Source of the DNA: Enorma phocaeensis
GTDB taxonomy: Bacteria; Actinomycetota; Coriobacteriia; Coriobacteriales; Coriobacteriaceae
Direction of reading: 5' to 3'
Assembly: GCF_016901575.1 (NCBI RefSeq)
Contig: NZ_JACJKQ010000021.1
Span: forward strand, 1 to 34,789
DNA: 34,789 nt
The notes under the pieces were generated by a model that saw only the letters and a list, made by a program, of their open reading frames with translations, was not told the DNA's origin and did not search any database. Each line of letters opens with the position of its first letter. Positions within the stretch are counted from its first letter, which is position 1. Below, in pieces: positions 23,914 through 31,250 of this stretch. The position numbers and the translations under genes were made by a program.

Positions 23914-24011
23914 TATCCAGTTTGTTGGATAGATTTGCCAATCTGCAGATATCCATCTAGATAATTGGATAGAATTGGGATGTTTCCTTAGATTATCCAT
24001 TTAGTTGGACA
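23914..24011 (+). repeat. Three tandem inverted repeats upstream of ATPase A
   Basis: TATCCA-N6-TGGATA (23914-23931), TATCCA-N10-TGGATA (23950-23971) and TATCCA-N6-TGGACA (23994-24011). Each right half continues as AGATT or AGAATT, so the copies share an extended half-site TTGGATAGATT. The last copy ends 14 bp before the ATPase start codon, where a repressor would block expression. The local sequence is AT-rich compared with its surroundings. Likely an autoregulatory or recognition site of the ATPase. Confidence 0.75.
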
Positions 24012-24025
24012 GATTGGACTCGCTC

Positions 24026-25237
24026 ATGACAAACCAGCCAGTCATCGTCCCGCGCCCCCAGGCAACCGAATGGCTTCTCCGCTGGAAGGACCGTGACGTC
24101 ATCAAAGTGGTGACCGGCCTGAGACGCTGCGGTAAGTCAACCGCGCTCAAACTGGCCCAGCGAGCCCTTGTCGAATCCGGCGTGAACGAGGAGTCAATCG
24201 TCTCGGTTGATCTTGAGCGCCTGGGCTTTGCCGCCCCCGCCACGCCGCAGGAGCTCTACGATTACGTCGTCGCCCGCATCAGCGCCCCGAGCTGCTACGT
24301 GTTTATCGACGAGCCTCAGCGCGTCAAGGGCTTTGAGCGAGCAGTCGACGCGCTGTACGCGCGCGAAGACTGCGACGTCTACGTCACCGGATCGAACTCC
24401 GATCTGCTCTCGAGCGAGCTTGCCACGCTGCTCACCGGCCGTTATGTTGAGCTCCGACTCCTGCCGCTCTCGTTCGCGGAGTATCGTGGCGCCCGCGCCG
24501 CCTTTGCGGACGGCGCGGACGATACCGAGCTGCTCAACCGCTATCTCTCGCTGGGGGGCATGCCGTACGCCTCCCTCTTGCCTACCGAGGACGTGTCCGA
24601 GTACCTTGACGGCGTACTCAACACCGTCCTCGTCAAAGACGTGGCGACACGGCACCCCCGCATCAGCATGCCAGTCCTGCGCGCGCTTCTCGCCTTTCTC
24701 GCCGATAACGTGGGGAATCGCTTCTCACTCAAAACGGTCGCGGACACGCTGACGGCCAACGGCTCAAAAGTCTCCCCAACCACCGTCAGCGAGTACCTCA
24801 ACGCGCTCATGGAGTGCTACCTCATCTTCAAGGCCGACCCCTATGACGCCAAGGGTCGGCGCCTGTTGCAGCAGGGGGGCAAGTACTACCTCGGCGACCT
24901 TGGCTTCAGACATCTGCTGCTCGGACACGACGGAAGCGACCTCGGACATCGCGTGGAAAACGTCGTGTATCTAGAGCTGCTGCGGCGCTATCACACGGTA
25001 CGCGTAGGGCGTGTGGGAGATCTGGAGATCGACTTCGTTGCCGAGCGAGAGGGCAAGCCGCATTACTATCAGGTCGCGCTGTCCGTACTGGACGAGGCGA
25101 CGCTGCGTCGCGAGCTGCGTCCGCTCGAGCTGCTGGGGGACGCCTATCCCAAGACGTTGCTCACCCTGGACCGCATCGGCGCGACGGACCATAACGGCAT
25201 TGAGCAGCGCAGCCTCGTTGATTGGCTGCTGGAATAA
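24026..25237 (+). CDS. AAA_14/DUF4143 ATPase A (intact)
   Basis: A 403-residue ATPase. Walker A is TGLRRCGKST (30-39), Walker B CYVFIDEPQRV (91-101), sensor VYVTGSNSDLLSSELATLLT, then LRLLPLSFAEYRG. The DUF4143 half includes YLSLGGMPYASLLP, TTVSEYLNALMECYLIFK and GKYYLGDLGFRHLLLG. It closes with LEIDFVAEREGKPHYYQVAL, a degenerate PD-(D/E)xK-like site in which E-x-K is replaced by Q-V-A, as is common in this branch. The cellular role of the family is not established. ATG at 24026 is family-like; a TTG seven codons upstream lies inside the repeat. No strong ribosome binding site is visible. It is preceded by three private inverted repeats. Confidence 0.9.
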   Translation: MTNQPVIVPRPQATEWLLRWKDRDVIKVVTGLRRCGKSTALKLAQRALVESGVNEESIVSVDLERLGFAAPATPQELYDYVVARISAPSCYVFIDEPQRVKGFERAVDALYAREDCDVYVTGSNSDLLSSELATLLTGRYVELRLLPLSFAEYRGARAAFADGADDTELLNRYLSLGGMPYASLLPTEDVSEYLDGVLNTVLVKDVATRHPRISMPVLRALLAFLADNVGNRFSLKTVADTLTANGSKVSPTTVSEYLNALMECYLIFKADPYDAKGRRLLQQGGKYYLGDLGFRHLLLGHDGSDLGHRVENVVYLELLRRYHTVRVGRVGDLEIDFVAEREGKPHYYQVALSVLDEATLRRELRPLELLGDAYPKTLLTLDRIGATDHNGIEQRSLVDWLLE

Positions 25238-25614
25238 GTTGGGAGGGCGCTCCCCGGCAGCAGCGCCGCAGCGTTCGTGCGAGACGTGTACCAGCGCAGA
25301 CTCGTGAATCTTGAGACGCGAGCGAAGTTGAGCGCACGGTCGGTCTACGCGCGGCAGACATCCGCACCCGAAGAGAGCCGTTCCGCGCCCGCATCAAACC
25401 AACAGTAGCTTTACGCCGACGCCATATTCCCATTTTTCTCCCGCGCAGTACGTGGGGAGCAATTTCAGACGAGCCTCTTCTAGATTCTAGGATTCCTGCC
25501 CAAACTAGCGTGTCCGCCATCCGATACGGCCAGCTCCGTTTGCGCCGCCACCGTTGTCCGCGAATCCCCTTGCGCGCACGGGTATACGGAGAGAAACGAC
25601 CACCGGGAGGGCCC
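25238..25614. other. Intergenic region between ATPase A and the TetR gene
   Basis: 377 bp without a recognisable gene. In frame with the ATPase, after its stop, an open stretch to about 25409 (FVRDVYQRRLVNLETRAKLS and onward) looks coding-like but matches nothing I know; it may be a remnant. CTAGA-T-TCTAG (25480-25490) is a small palindrome. The ribosome binding site GGGAGG for the TetR gene lies at the right edge. Confidence 0.35.
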
Positions 25615-26229
25615 ATGCCAAGCCAGCTCACCAAGCGCGCGCTCGAGGAGTCGCTCAAGCGCCTCCTGCTCGAGAAGCCCCTGAGCAAGATCACCATCGC
25701 CGACATCACGAGCGACTGCGGCATCAGCCGCATGACGTTCTACTACCATTTCCAGGACATCTACGACCTGGTCGAATGGGCGTGCGAGGAGGACGCCGCG
25801 CGGGCCATAGCCGGCAACAAGACCGCGGGCACCTGGCAGACCGGCCTTCTTGACACGTTTCTCTCCCTTCGCGAAAACAAGCCCTTCATCGCGAGCATTT
25901 ATCACGACATGAGCCGCGAACAGGTTGAACGCTTTCTCGTCCCCGTGGTGAGCGACCTGGTGAAAAGCGTGGTGGACGAGCACGCGGAGAGAAGGCACGT
26001 GCGCGAGCAGGACAGGGACTTCATCGCGCTCTTCTTCGCCCACGCCCTCATCGGGACGGTGCTGGACTGGATCGCCCGAGACATGCGTGACGACCCACAG
26101 CAGCTGGTGCAGCGGGTGGCCACCGTCGCAGACGGCGCCATCGAGACCGCGCTCGACCGACTCGAGGTCCCCGGCGGCTACGTCGCCGGGAGCGAGGGCA
26201 GCGTGCCGGAGGGACCCGCAGCGCCTTAG
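25615..26229 (+). CDS. TetR-family regulator (DhaS-like), upstream of oleate hydratase
   Basis: A 204-residue regulator. The N-terminal helix-turn-helix is LTKRALEESLKRLLLEKPLS, KITIADITSDCGISRMTFYY, HFQDIYDLVEWACEED; the form with MTFYYHF-x-D-x-Y-D-L-V is typical of TetR proteins with a TetR_C_8/DhaS-like C-terminal domain. That domain follows (FIALFFAHALIGTVLDWIAR). ATG at 25615 follows GGGAGG. The next gene in the same direction, 183 bp away, is ohyA; TetR regulators of this type often control fatty-acid-responsive oleate hydratase genes, so I infer it senses fatty acids. The C-terminal ~20 residues are glycine/proline-rich. Confidence 0.88.
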   Translation: MPSQLTKRALEESLKRLLLEKPLSKITIADITSDCGISRMTFYYHFQDIYDLVEWACEEDAARAIAGNKTAGTWQTGLLDTFLSLRENKPFIASIYHDMSREQVERFLVPVVSDLVKSVVDEHAERRHVREQDRDFIALFFAHALIGTVLDWIARDMRDDPQQLVQRVATVADGAIETALDRLEVPGGYVAGSEGSVPEGPAAP

Positions 26230-26278
26230 AGGTCGCGGGGAACTCCGCCCGCTCTTCTCACCCGCCCTTCTCGCCCAT

Positions 26279-26315
26279 CTGTACAATCCGGCCGCATTGA
26301 TAAGAAACCGTACAG
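26279..26315 (+). promoter_or_regulatory. Candidate operator upstream of ohyA
   Basis: CTGTAC (26279-26284) and GTACAG (26310-26315) form an inverted repeat with a 25-bp spacer in the gap between the TetR gene and ohyA. TTGATA within the spacer could be a -35 box, but no good -10 follows at normal distance. Possible TetR site; weak evidence. Confidence 0.3.
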
Positions 26316-26412
26316 AGGCACGGCACTGTCTATGGTGCGCCGCCCATCGCGGCTCCACCATGGAACGAGACGCACGGGACACGCCCGATGCGCACGTTAG
26401 AAAGGTGCTGCC

Positions 26413-28311
26413 ATGTACTATTCAAGCGGCAACTACGAAGCATTTGCTCGTCCTAAGAAACCCGCGGGCATCGATCACAAGAGCGCCTACATTGTGGGCA
26501 CGGGCCTCGCTGCGCTCTCCGCGGCGTGCTACCTCGTCCGCGACGCCCAGATGCCGGGCAAGAACATCCACATCTTCGAGAAGGACGACGTGGCGGGAGG
26601 CGCATGCGACGGCCTCGACATCCCCGGCCTTGGCTACGTCATGCGCGGCGGTCGCGAGATGGACAACCACTTCGAGGTGATGTGGGACCTCTTCCGCTCC
26701 ATCCCCTCCATCGAGACCCCCGGGGTCTCCGTTTTGGACGAGTATTACTGGCTCAACAAGGAGGACCCCAACTACTCGCTCTGCCGCGCGACAAAGAACC
26801 GCGGGCAGGACGCGGGATGCGACGGGAAGTTTGGCCTCTCGGACAGGGCGGCCATGGAGATCATGGAGCTCTTCTTCACGCCCGACGAGAAGCTCTACGA
26901 CCGACCCATCACCGACTTCTTTGACGACGAGGTACTCTCCTCAAACTTCTGGATGTACTGGCGCACCATGTTCGCGTTCGAGAACTGGCACTCCGCGCTC
27001 GAGATGAAGCTCTACATCAAGCGCTACATCCATCACGTCGCCGGGCTGCCGGACTTCTCGGCCCTGCGCTTCACCAGGTACAACCAGTACGAGTCGATGA
27101 TCTTGCCCCTCGTCGAGTACCTCAAGGCCGCAGGCGTGCAGTTCCACTTCAACACGAAGGTCGAGGACGTCAGGTTCTCCATCGGAGGCGGCGCGGGCCC
27201 GGTGCGTCCGCGCACCGGCACCGGTCAGGACACCATCCAGCGCATCCAGCAGGAGGCCTTCCCGCGCAACCCCTACAGCTCGCCCGCGAAGAAGGTGGCG
27301 ACGCGCATCGTGCTGAGCCGGACGGCGGCAGGCGACGGGGCCGAGGCCGGCGCGACCACGGTCATCGACCTCACCGAGAACGACCTCGTCTTCATCACCA
27401 ACGGCGGCTGCGTAGAAAACTCCACCATGGGCGCGCAGGACAGGCCCGCCGCATGGAAGCCCGAGCTCGCCCCGGGCGGCGGCTGGGATATGTGGCGCCG
27501 CATCGCGGAACAGGACCCCAGCTTCGGCCATCCCGACACCTTCTGCGGCAACCCCGAGAAGACCAAGTGGATGAGCGCTACGGTGACGACCCTCGACGGC
27601 GAGATCCCGCCCTACATCCAGGCGATCTGCAAGCGCGACCCCTTCAGCGGCCGCGTGGTCACCGGCGGCATCGTGACCTGCACCGACTCAAACTGGCTCC
27701 TAAGCTGGACGCTCAACCGCCAGCAGCAGTTCCGCGACCAGCCCAAAAACGAGCTCTGCGTGTGGGTGTACGGCCTCTTCCCTAACGAGCCCGGCAACTA
27801 CGTGAAAAAGCCCATGTGCGACTGCACCGGCGAGGAGATCTGCCAGGAGTGGCTCTATCACATGGGCGTTCCTGAGGAACGCATCGCCGAGCTCGCCGCG
27901 AACCATGCCAACACGGTGCCCGTCATGATGCCCTACATCACGGCGTTCTTCATGCCGCGGGCCGCGGGCGACCGCCCCGACGTGGTGCCCGACGGCGCGG
28001 TCAACTTTGCCTTTATCGGCCAGTTTGCCGAGACACCGCGCGACACCATCTTCACCACCGAGTACTCCATGCGCACGGGCATGGAGGCCGTCTACACGCT
28101 CTGCGACGTCGACCGCGGCGTGCCCGAGGTATGGGGAAGCGTCTTTGACGTGCGCGACCTGCTCATGGCGAGCGTGAAGCTGCGCGACGGCAAGTCGATC
28201 ACCGACATGAGGCTCGGCCTCGTCGAGCGGTTCGCGCTCAAGGAGGCGCTCAAGAAGGTCAAGGGGACGGACATCGAGAAGGTCCTGAGGGAGTTCGAGG
28301 CGATTCCGTAG
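26413..28311 (+). CDS. ohyA: Oleate hydratase
   Basis: A 632-residue FAD enzyme (formerly myosin-cross-reactive antigen) that adds water to the cis-9 double bond of oleate and related unsaturated fatty acids, giving 10-hydroxy acids. The FAD-binding fold is AYIVGTGLAALSAACYLVRD (residues 25-44). RGGREMDNHFE (78-88) contains Glu82, and Tyr201 (LEMKLYIKRY) is also present; both are at the same numbers as catalytic residues reported for Staphylococcus aureus OhyA. NGGCVENSTMG, CNPEKTKWMSATVTT-like and FIGQFAETPRDTIFTTEYSM are further family blocks. Full length. ATG at 26413 follows AGAAAGGTG. It detoxifies host fatty acids. It follows a TetR gene and is followed by a strong hairpin. Confidence 0.97.
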   Translation: MYYSSGNYEAFARPKKPAGIDHKSAYIVGTGLAALSAACYLVRDAQMPGKNIHIFEKDDVAGGACDGLDIPGLGYVMRGGREMDNHFEVMWDLFRSIPSIETPGVSVLDEYYWLNKEDPNYSLCRATKNRGQDAGCDGKFGLSDRAAMEIMELFFTPDEKLYDRPITDFFDDEVLSSNFWMYWRTMFAFENWHSALEMKLYIKRYIHHVAGLPDFSALRFTRYNQYESMILPLVEYLKAAGVQFHFNTKVEDVRFSIGGGAGPVRPRTGTGQDTIQRIQQEAFPRNPYSSPAKKVATRIVLSRTAAGDGAEAGATTVIDLTENDLVFITNGGCVENSTMGAQDRPAAWKPELAPGGGWDMWRRIAEQDPSFGHPDTFCGNPEKTKWMSATVTTLDGEIPPYIQAICKRDPFSGRVVTGGIVTCTDSNWLLSWTLNRQQQFRDQPKNELCVWVYGLFPNEPGNYVKKPMCDCTGEEICQEWLYHMGVPEERIAELAANHANTVPVMMPYITAFFMPRAAGDRPDVVPDGAVNFAFIGQFAETPRDTIFTTEYSMRTGMEAVYTLCDVDRGVPEVWGSVFDVRDLLMASVKLRDGKSITDMRLGLVERFALKEALKKVKGTDIEKVLREFEAIP

Positions 28312-28355
28312 GGACGGGCGCCGCAAGTCAAGATCCGCAACAGCCGCCACATATG

Positions 28356-28398
28356 CCCCGCCGCGACCGCCAACGTCCTTGCTGCGGTCACGGCGGGG
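28356..28398 (+). terminator. U-less hairpin downstream of ohyA
   Basis: CCCCGCCG-C-GACCGC (28356-28370) pairs with GCGGTC-A-CGGCGGGG (28384-28398): a 14-bp stem with one mismatch and a 13-nt loop, 45 bp after the ohyA stop. No T-tract follows. Most likely the ohyA terminator. Confidence 0.55.
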
Positions 28399-28446
28399 AC
28401 GTCGCGTTCCGGTTGACCAGTCGCGCTCAAAGTCAACCGCTGCTCC

Positions 28447-28480
28447 TTTGATTCCACCGGAGTTTGATTCCATACTGGAA
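28447..28480 (+). promoter_or_regulatory. Repeats upstream of the short XRE gene
   Basis: TTTGATTCCA occurs at 28447-28456 and 28463-28472 (16 bp apart). The second copy runs into the perfect palindrome TTCCA-TAC-TGGAA (28468-28480). These lie 45-80 bp before the HTH gene and may be its operator. Confidence 0.4.
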
Positions 28481-28524
28481 GCGAAAGCCGGCATCCATCC
28501 GTTCACCGCAAAGAAAGGACAGCC

Positions 28525-28740
28525 ATGCGCGAAACGATCAACATCGGACGCACCATCGCGCGAGAGCGGCGCCGTGCCGGCATAACCCAAGAAGCCCTGG
28601 CAGAGCATCTCGGCGTCTCGAAGGCAGCCGTGTCCAAATGGGAGCTCGGGCAAAGCCTGCCGGACATGAGCCTTCTGCCGCGCATCGCCGCATACTTCTC
28701 GCTCACGATGGTGGCATCGCTCGAGCGCGTCGTTTCCTAG
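28525..28740 (+). CDS. Short XRE-family HTH protein (possibly truncated)
   Basis: A 71-residue protein made almost only of a helix-turn-helix domain: INIGRTIARERRRAGITQEA then LAEHLGVSKAAVSKWELGQS then LPDMSLLPRIAAYFSLTM. Family members usually continue with a L-D-E-L-x-x-Y/F motif and a C-terminal domain of 100-300 residues. Here that region is replaced by VASLERVVS and a stop, so it may be a truncated gene that still makes a DNA-binding domain. ATG at 28525 follows AAAGGA. Repeats 45-80 bp upstream could be its own operator. Confidence 0.75.
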   Translation: MRETINIGRTIARERRRAGITQEALAEHLGVSKAAVSKWELGQSLPDMSLLPRIAAYFSLTMVASLERVVS

Positions 28741-28828
28741 GCCCGCTTGGCGCCCGATTCACAACGAAACCGTTGGTGAAATCCAGCCTCCAACATGTCC
28801 GGCTCGGGCGTTCCGGCAACCCCCGCCC

Positions 28829-29308
28829 TTAGGGGCGCGTCATGCCCATGACGCGATAGAGGTCCTCGAAGCCAAGCCCCTTGTGGTCCCGACGGCGATA
28901 CCACGTCGCATAGGTATTCCAGTCTGGCGCGAGGACATGGTTGCAGAGCAGGATCCACAGGGGGATGAAGGGGATGAAGAGCAGCCCGGCAAACGAGAGC
29001 CAGACGATAACCCTGAGCTCCGTATCCATGGGAAGCGGAAGCGCCAAGATAGCAACTAGGGCGAGCACGGCAATCACCGCATAGGCGATCATTCCGCGAA
29101 TCTGCAGCCTCTTCGCCTTTTCATAACCAGAGAGAATGCGTCCGAGCAGCTGGGCGTGGCCATGACTGAAGGTCCGGAGCGCGTAGGCAAGCATCTCGTT
29201 TCGCTCCGCGGCCGAGGCGGCAACCCCCGCCGCAGTCGCCATCTCTGAGAAACCGTCGGGCGCGCGCAGCTCGGCATCGGACGCCCACTCGTAGAAATCG
29301 TGGTCCAT
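28829..29308 (-). CDS. Small two-helix membrane protein of unknown function
   Basis: A 159-residue protein that I do not recognise. Residues 1-70 are hydrophilic and rich in alanine and glutamate (MDHDFYEWASDAELRAPDGF, then AASAAERNEMLAYALRTFSH). Two adjacent hydrophobic helices follow (MIAYAVIAVLALVAILALPL and VIVWLSFAGLLFIPFIPLWI), then a C-terminal tail with aromatic and charged residues (APDWNTYATWYRRRDHKGLG). ATG at 29308 was chosen because GGAGGGG precedes it; the 85 extra upstream codons look non-coding. It is flanked by gene remnants. Confidence 0.7.
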   Translation of the reverse strand: MDHDFYEWASDAELRAPDGFSEMATAAGVAASAAERNEMLAYALRTFSHGHAQLLGRILSGYEKAKRLQIRGMIAYAVIAVLALVAILALPLPMDTELRVIVWLSFAGLLFIPFIPLWILLCNHVLAPDWNTYATWYRRRDHKGLGFEDLYRVMGMTRP

Positions 29309-29441
29309 ATGCGCCCCTCCAAACCTGAGATGTTGACGCTCGCCAGCGGTGGCAAAGCGGGTCCATTCTATCATGGGTCCAGCTCGGCCTTCTGCCGCAG
29401 GGACGGGCCCGACGGAGCGCCCGAGGAGGTGCCCCCCGGTA

Positions 29442-29690
29442 TTAGAATCCCTGTTCCCCAATGAGCCAACGGGCCAGATCGAGCACCCTGATGCCGTCAA
29501 TCGTGTAGTCGTCGTGTCGTGTCCTCGCGATAAGAACCTTGGGGTAGGCATCTCGTATCGCACGCAGAGGAGCGAGCTCGCGCTCGAGCGTCTCGGGTGC
29601 GTCTACGTTATCGCTCACCTGAATGTAGACGCCTGCCCCCTCCACGGAGCGGAGTCGCTCGAGGTACGATGCGCGCTCGACCCAAGGCAT
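29442..29690 (-). pseudogene. DUF4143 ATPase remnant (C-terminal end only)
   Basis: The minus-strand frame encodes VYIQVSDNVDAPETLERELA, PLRAIRDAYPKVLIARTRHD and DGIRVLDLARWLIGE, which is the characteristic C-terminal end of AAA/DUF4143 ATPases of the same branch as ATPase A (which ends ELLGDAYPKTLLTLDRIG ... DWLLE). Everything before it, about 320 residues including the P-loop, is missing. Yet 17 bp upstream of the frame is an intact inverted repeat (29708-29746), as in front of the intact ATPases. I read this as an internal deletion from near the start to the C-terminus. Confidence 0.75.
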
Positions 29691-29707
29691 ACGAGTTCCA
29701 ATCTCAC

Positions 29708-29746
29708 CGGTTTCGAAACAACCATAATATTAAAGTTTCGAAACCG
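29708..29746. repeat. Inverted repeat upstream of an ATPase remnant
   Basis: CGGTTTCGAAAC (29708-29719) and GTTTCGAAACCG (29735-29746) are perfect 12-bp inverted arms with a 15-nt AT-rich spacer. Each arm contains GTTTCGAAAC, itself a perfect 10-bp palindrome, so the site is both a direct and an inverted repeat, with 25 bp between centres. Confidence 0.8.
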
Positions 29747-30090
29747 CTGACGCAGCGTCTCGCACGATAGAGGCGGTCGACGAGGAGGGCAACTAATTGC
29801 AGCACCTCATCTACCGCACAGTGCCGCAATTCATAGTGCGGGACTGCGGTGGTAACCCTTGCAGCGGTGATGACCTCCGGCATCGGAGCGGGGCCCATCG
29901 TCACGGCTCTCGTCGGGTCGAACTTCTCGGGATTGGACGGCGCCGCGCTGGCGAGCGCGTGCCTCGCATACTAGAAACGTCTATGCCGAAAGCAACATGG
30001 CAAGACCCATTATTTCTGCAGGTAGACCTGGCAATTGGCTTGCGAATACCACACGAAATCACAACAACGACATGAACGAAAAGACACGAG

Positions 30091-30124
30091 AAAAAACGAG
30101 GGGGACCGCTCTCGGCCTCCCTCG
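30091..30124 (-). terminator. Rho-independent terminator after a 24-codon gene tail
   Basis: On the minus strand CGAGGG and an inner GGCCG pair with CGG and CCCTCG, directly followed by TTTTTT (30091-30096). It is 13 bp beyond a stop codon at 30138, so it appears to be the retained terminator of an otherwise lost gene. Confidence 0.7.
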
Positions 30125-30137
30125 CGAAGAGCCTCAA

Positions 30138-30212
30138 CTATTCCCACTCGCGATCAAATCGCTCCTTTCCATGGCCTCTCGTCCACATGATGTAACGGTC
30201 GTCTCCCCATTC
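30138..30212 (-). pseudogene. Unrecognised 24-codon gene tail
   Basis: The minus strand encodes EWGDDRYIMWTRGHGKERFD then REWE and a stop, directly after an in-frame TGA. The composition looks like a real protein end, and a classic terminator follows. I do not recognise the family. Probably the 3' end of a deleted gene. Confidence 0.4.
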
Positions 30213-30345
30213 TCACCGGAATCAGGTGATTTCAGGGCACCCAAGTTGAACTCAAAAATGAACTCAACACCTCTATCGGTCGGCGGCTTCCGAGCAGCTT
30301 GCATCCCCCGAGGAGAGCAGGCGCCTCCGGCATGACCGATACCTG

Positions 30346-30867
30346 CTAGATGCGCACAACATAGCCGTCCTTGCGCGGGGCGGCCGCGCCCTCGGGCCCA
30401 GCGGCGTATCCCAAGGCGATCGCACCCACGCCGCGCAGCGTCTCGGGCAGGCCCCACTCCCTGAGGAGCGCCTTGCCCTCAGCGCCGTCGAAGATCTCGC
30501 GCTCGCGGTGGATCCAGCAGCTGGAGAGCCCCAGGGCGTGCGCCGCGAGCATGAGGTTCTCCAGCACGCAGGAACCGTCCTCAACGAAGGTGCCGCGTCC
30601 GCCGTCGGCGAGCACGACCACGATGACCGGGGCGCCATAGTACGGGTCGGTGTCCCTGCCCATGACGGCGGCGTTGAGCCGACGCAGGCGCTCGCGGGTC
30701 TCGGGGTTGGTCACCGCCACGATTACCGGAGACTGATGGCCGCCGCCGGTGGGCGCGAAGGTGCCCGCCTCGAGCACCTGATCGAGCAGCTCCTCCGGCA
30801 CGGGCTCCGCCGTGTATGATCGCACGCTGCGACGCGTCTTGATGAGGTCGATAAGGTCGTTCGCCAT
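30346..30867 (-). CDS. Nitroreductase-family protein (FMN-dependent)
   Basis: A 173-residue nitroreductase: LIDLIKTRRSVRSYTAEPVP (FMN-phosphate-binding R-R-S-[VI]-R motif at residues 12-16), LEAGTFAPTGGGHQSPVIVA, a middle block LENLMLAAHALGLSSCWIHR, and LRGVGAIALGYAAG near the C-terminus. Such enzymes reduce nitro compounds, quinones or flavins with NAD(P)H; the physiological substrate cannot be told. ATG at 30867 follows AAAGGA; the 135 upstream codons of the open frame overlap the leader of the divergent exporter and are not family-like. It has its own 5' region with a long imperfect hairpin (30911-30941). Confidence 0.92.
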   Translation of the reverse strand: MANDLIDLIKTRRSVRSYTAEPVPEELLDQVLEAGTFAPTGGGHQSPVIVAVTNPETRERLRRLNAAVMGRDTDPYYGAPVIVVVLADGGRGTFVEDGSCVLENLMLAAHALGLSSCWIHREREIFDGAEGKALLREWGLPETLRGVGAIALGYAAGPEGAAAPRKDGYVVRI

Positions 30868-31044
30868 GATGTCATGTCCTTTCTCCCGCTGGTGCTGTCT
30901 ATATAGAAAGGCCGCCCGTCTGCCAGAGGCAGGCGAGCGGCGAAAAGATGACGGTATCCGGAAAAATCCGCTGCGATTTTCGAGACCCATTATGGCCTCG
31001 ACGTCAGCGCTGTCAAGAGCCGAGGGCGATCCGACCATTCCTGC

Positions 31045-31250
31045 TTGACATTTTCGAAGAACCCTCGACAATTTAGTCCGTCTAAAAACGTGTGGACTTT
31101 TCTGGGCGCAAGCCACCTTTTTGCCACGCAACCGAGCTTCGGTCGCGTGGTTTTTGTTTGCCGGCAATACCCGACAGCATGATCTCCTTTCCGACGGCTC
31201 GAACCGTGTAAAACCGATCCCGCGCAAAGCGGGCAGAGGAAGGAGAGGAT
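31045..31250 (+). promoter_or_regulatory. Attenuator-like leader of the EamA exporter gene
   Basis: A TTGACA -35 box (31045-31050) is followed by a weak -10 (CAATTT, about 18 bp on). The presumed transcript then contains a stem AGTCC (31075-31079)/GGACT (31094-31098), a small GGC-GCAA-GCC hairpin, a duplicated GCCAC (31112-31116, 31123-31127), a full intrinsic terminator (31124-31159), and a hairpin CCCGC-N5-GCGGG (31219-31233) just before the ribosome binding site. GTGG at 31092-31095 could pair with either GCCAC copy, allowing a switch. I do not recognise a known riboswitch class. A short GTG-started frame (31090 onward, MWTFLGASHLFATQPSFGRV ...) could instead be a leader peptide. Confidence 0.55.
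31124..31159 (+). terminator. Intrinsic terminator inside the EamA leader
   Basis: CCACGC and ACCGA (31124-31135, one bulged mismatch) pair with TCGGT and GCGTGG (31139-31150); TTTTTGTTT follows. No plus-strand gene lies upstream, so it should act as an attenuator on the exporter 90 bp downstream. Confidence 0.8.

Larger units (their letters stand above)
29747..30345. other. Gene-poor region with small remnants
   Basis: About 600 bp with no intact gene. It holds an apolar coding-like stretch on the plus strand (29837-29974; VTLAAVMTSGIGAGPIVTAL then a further 20 residues and a stop) that I cannot assign, a 24-codon tail with its terminator (30091-30212, minus), and a 9-bp direct repeat TGAACTCAA at 30247-30255 and 30259-30267. 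The mosaic of relics suggests repeated insertion and deletion. Confidence 0.4.

Noticed and set aside
24005-24025. TTG start for ATPase A seven codons upstream
   Set aside because: It lies inside the third inverted repeat and is not family-like; ATG at 24026 gives the usual N-terminus.
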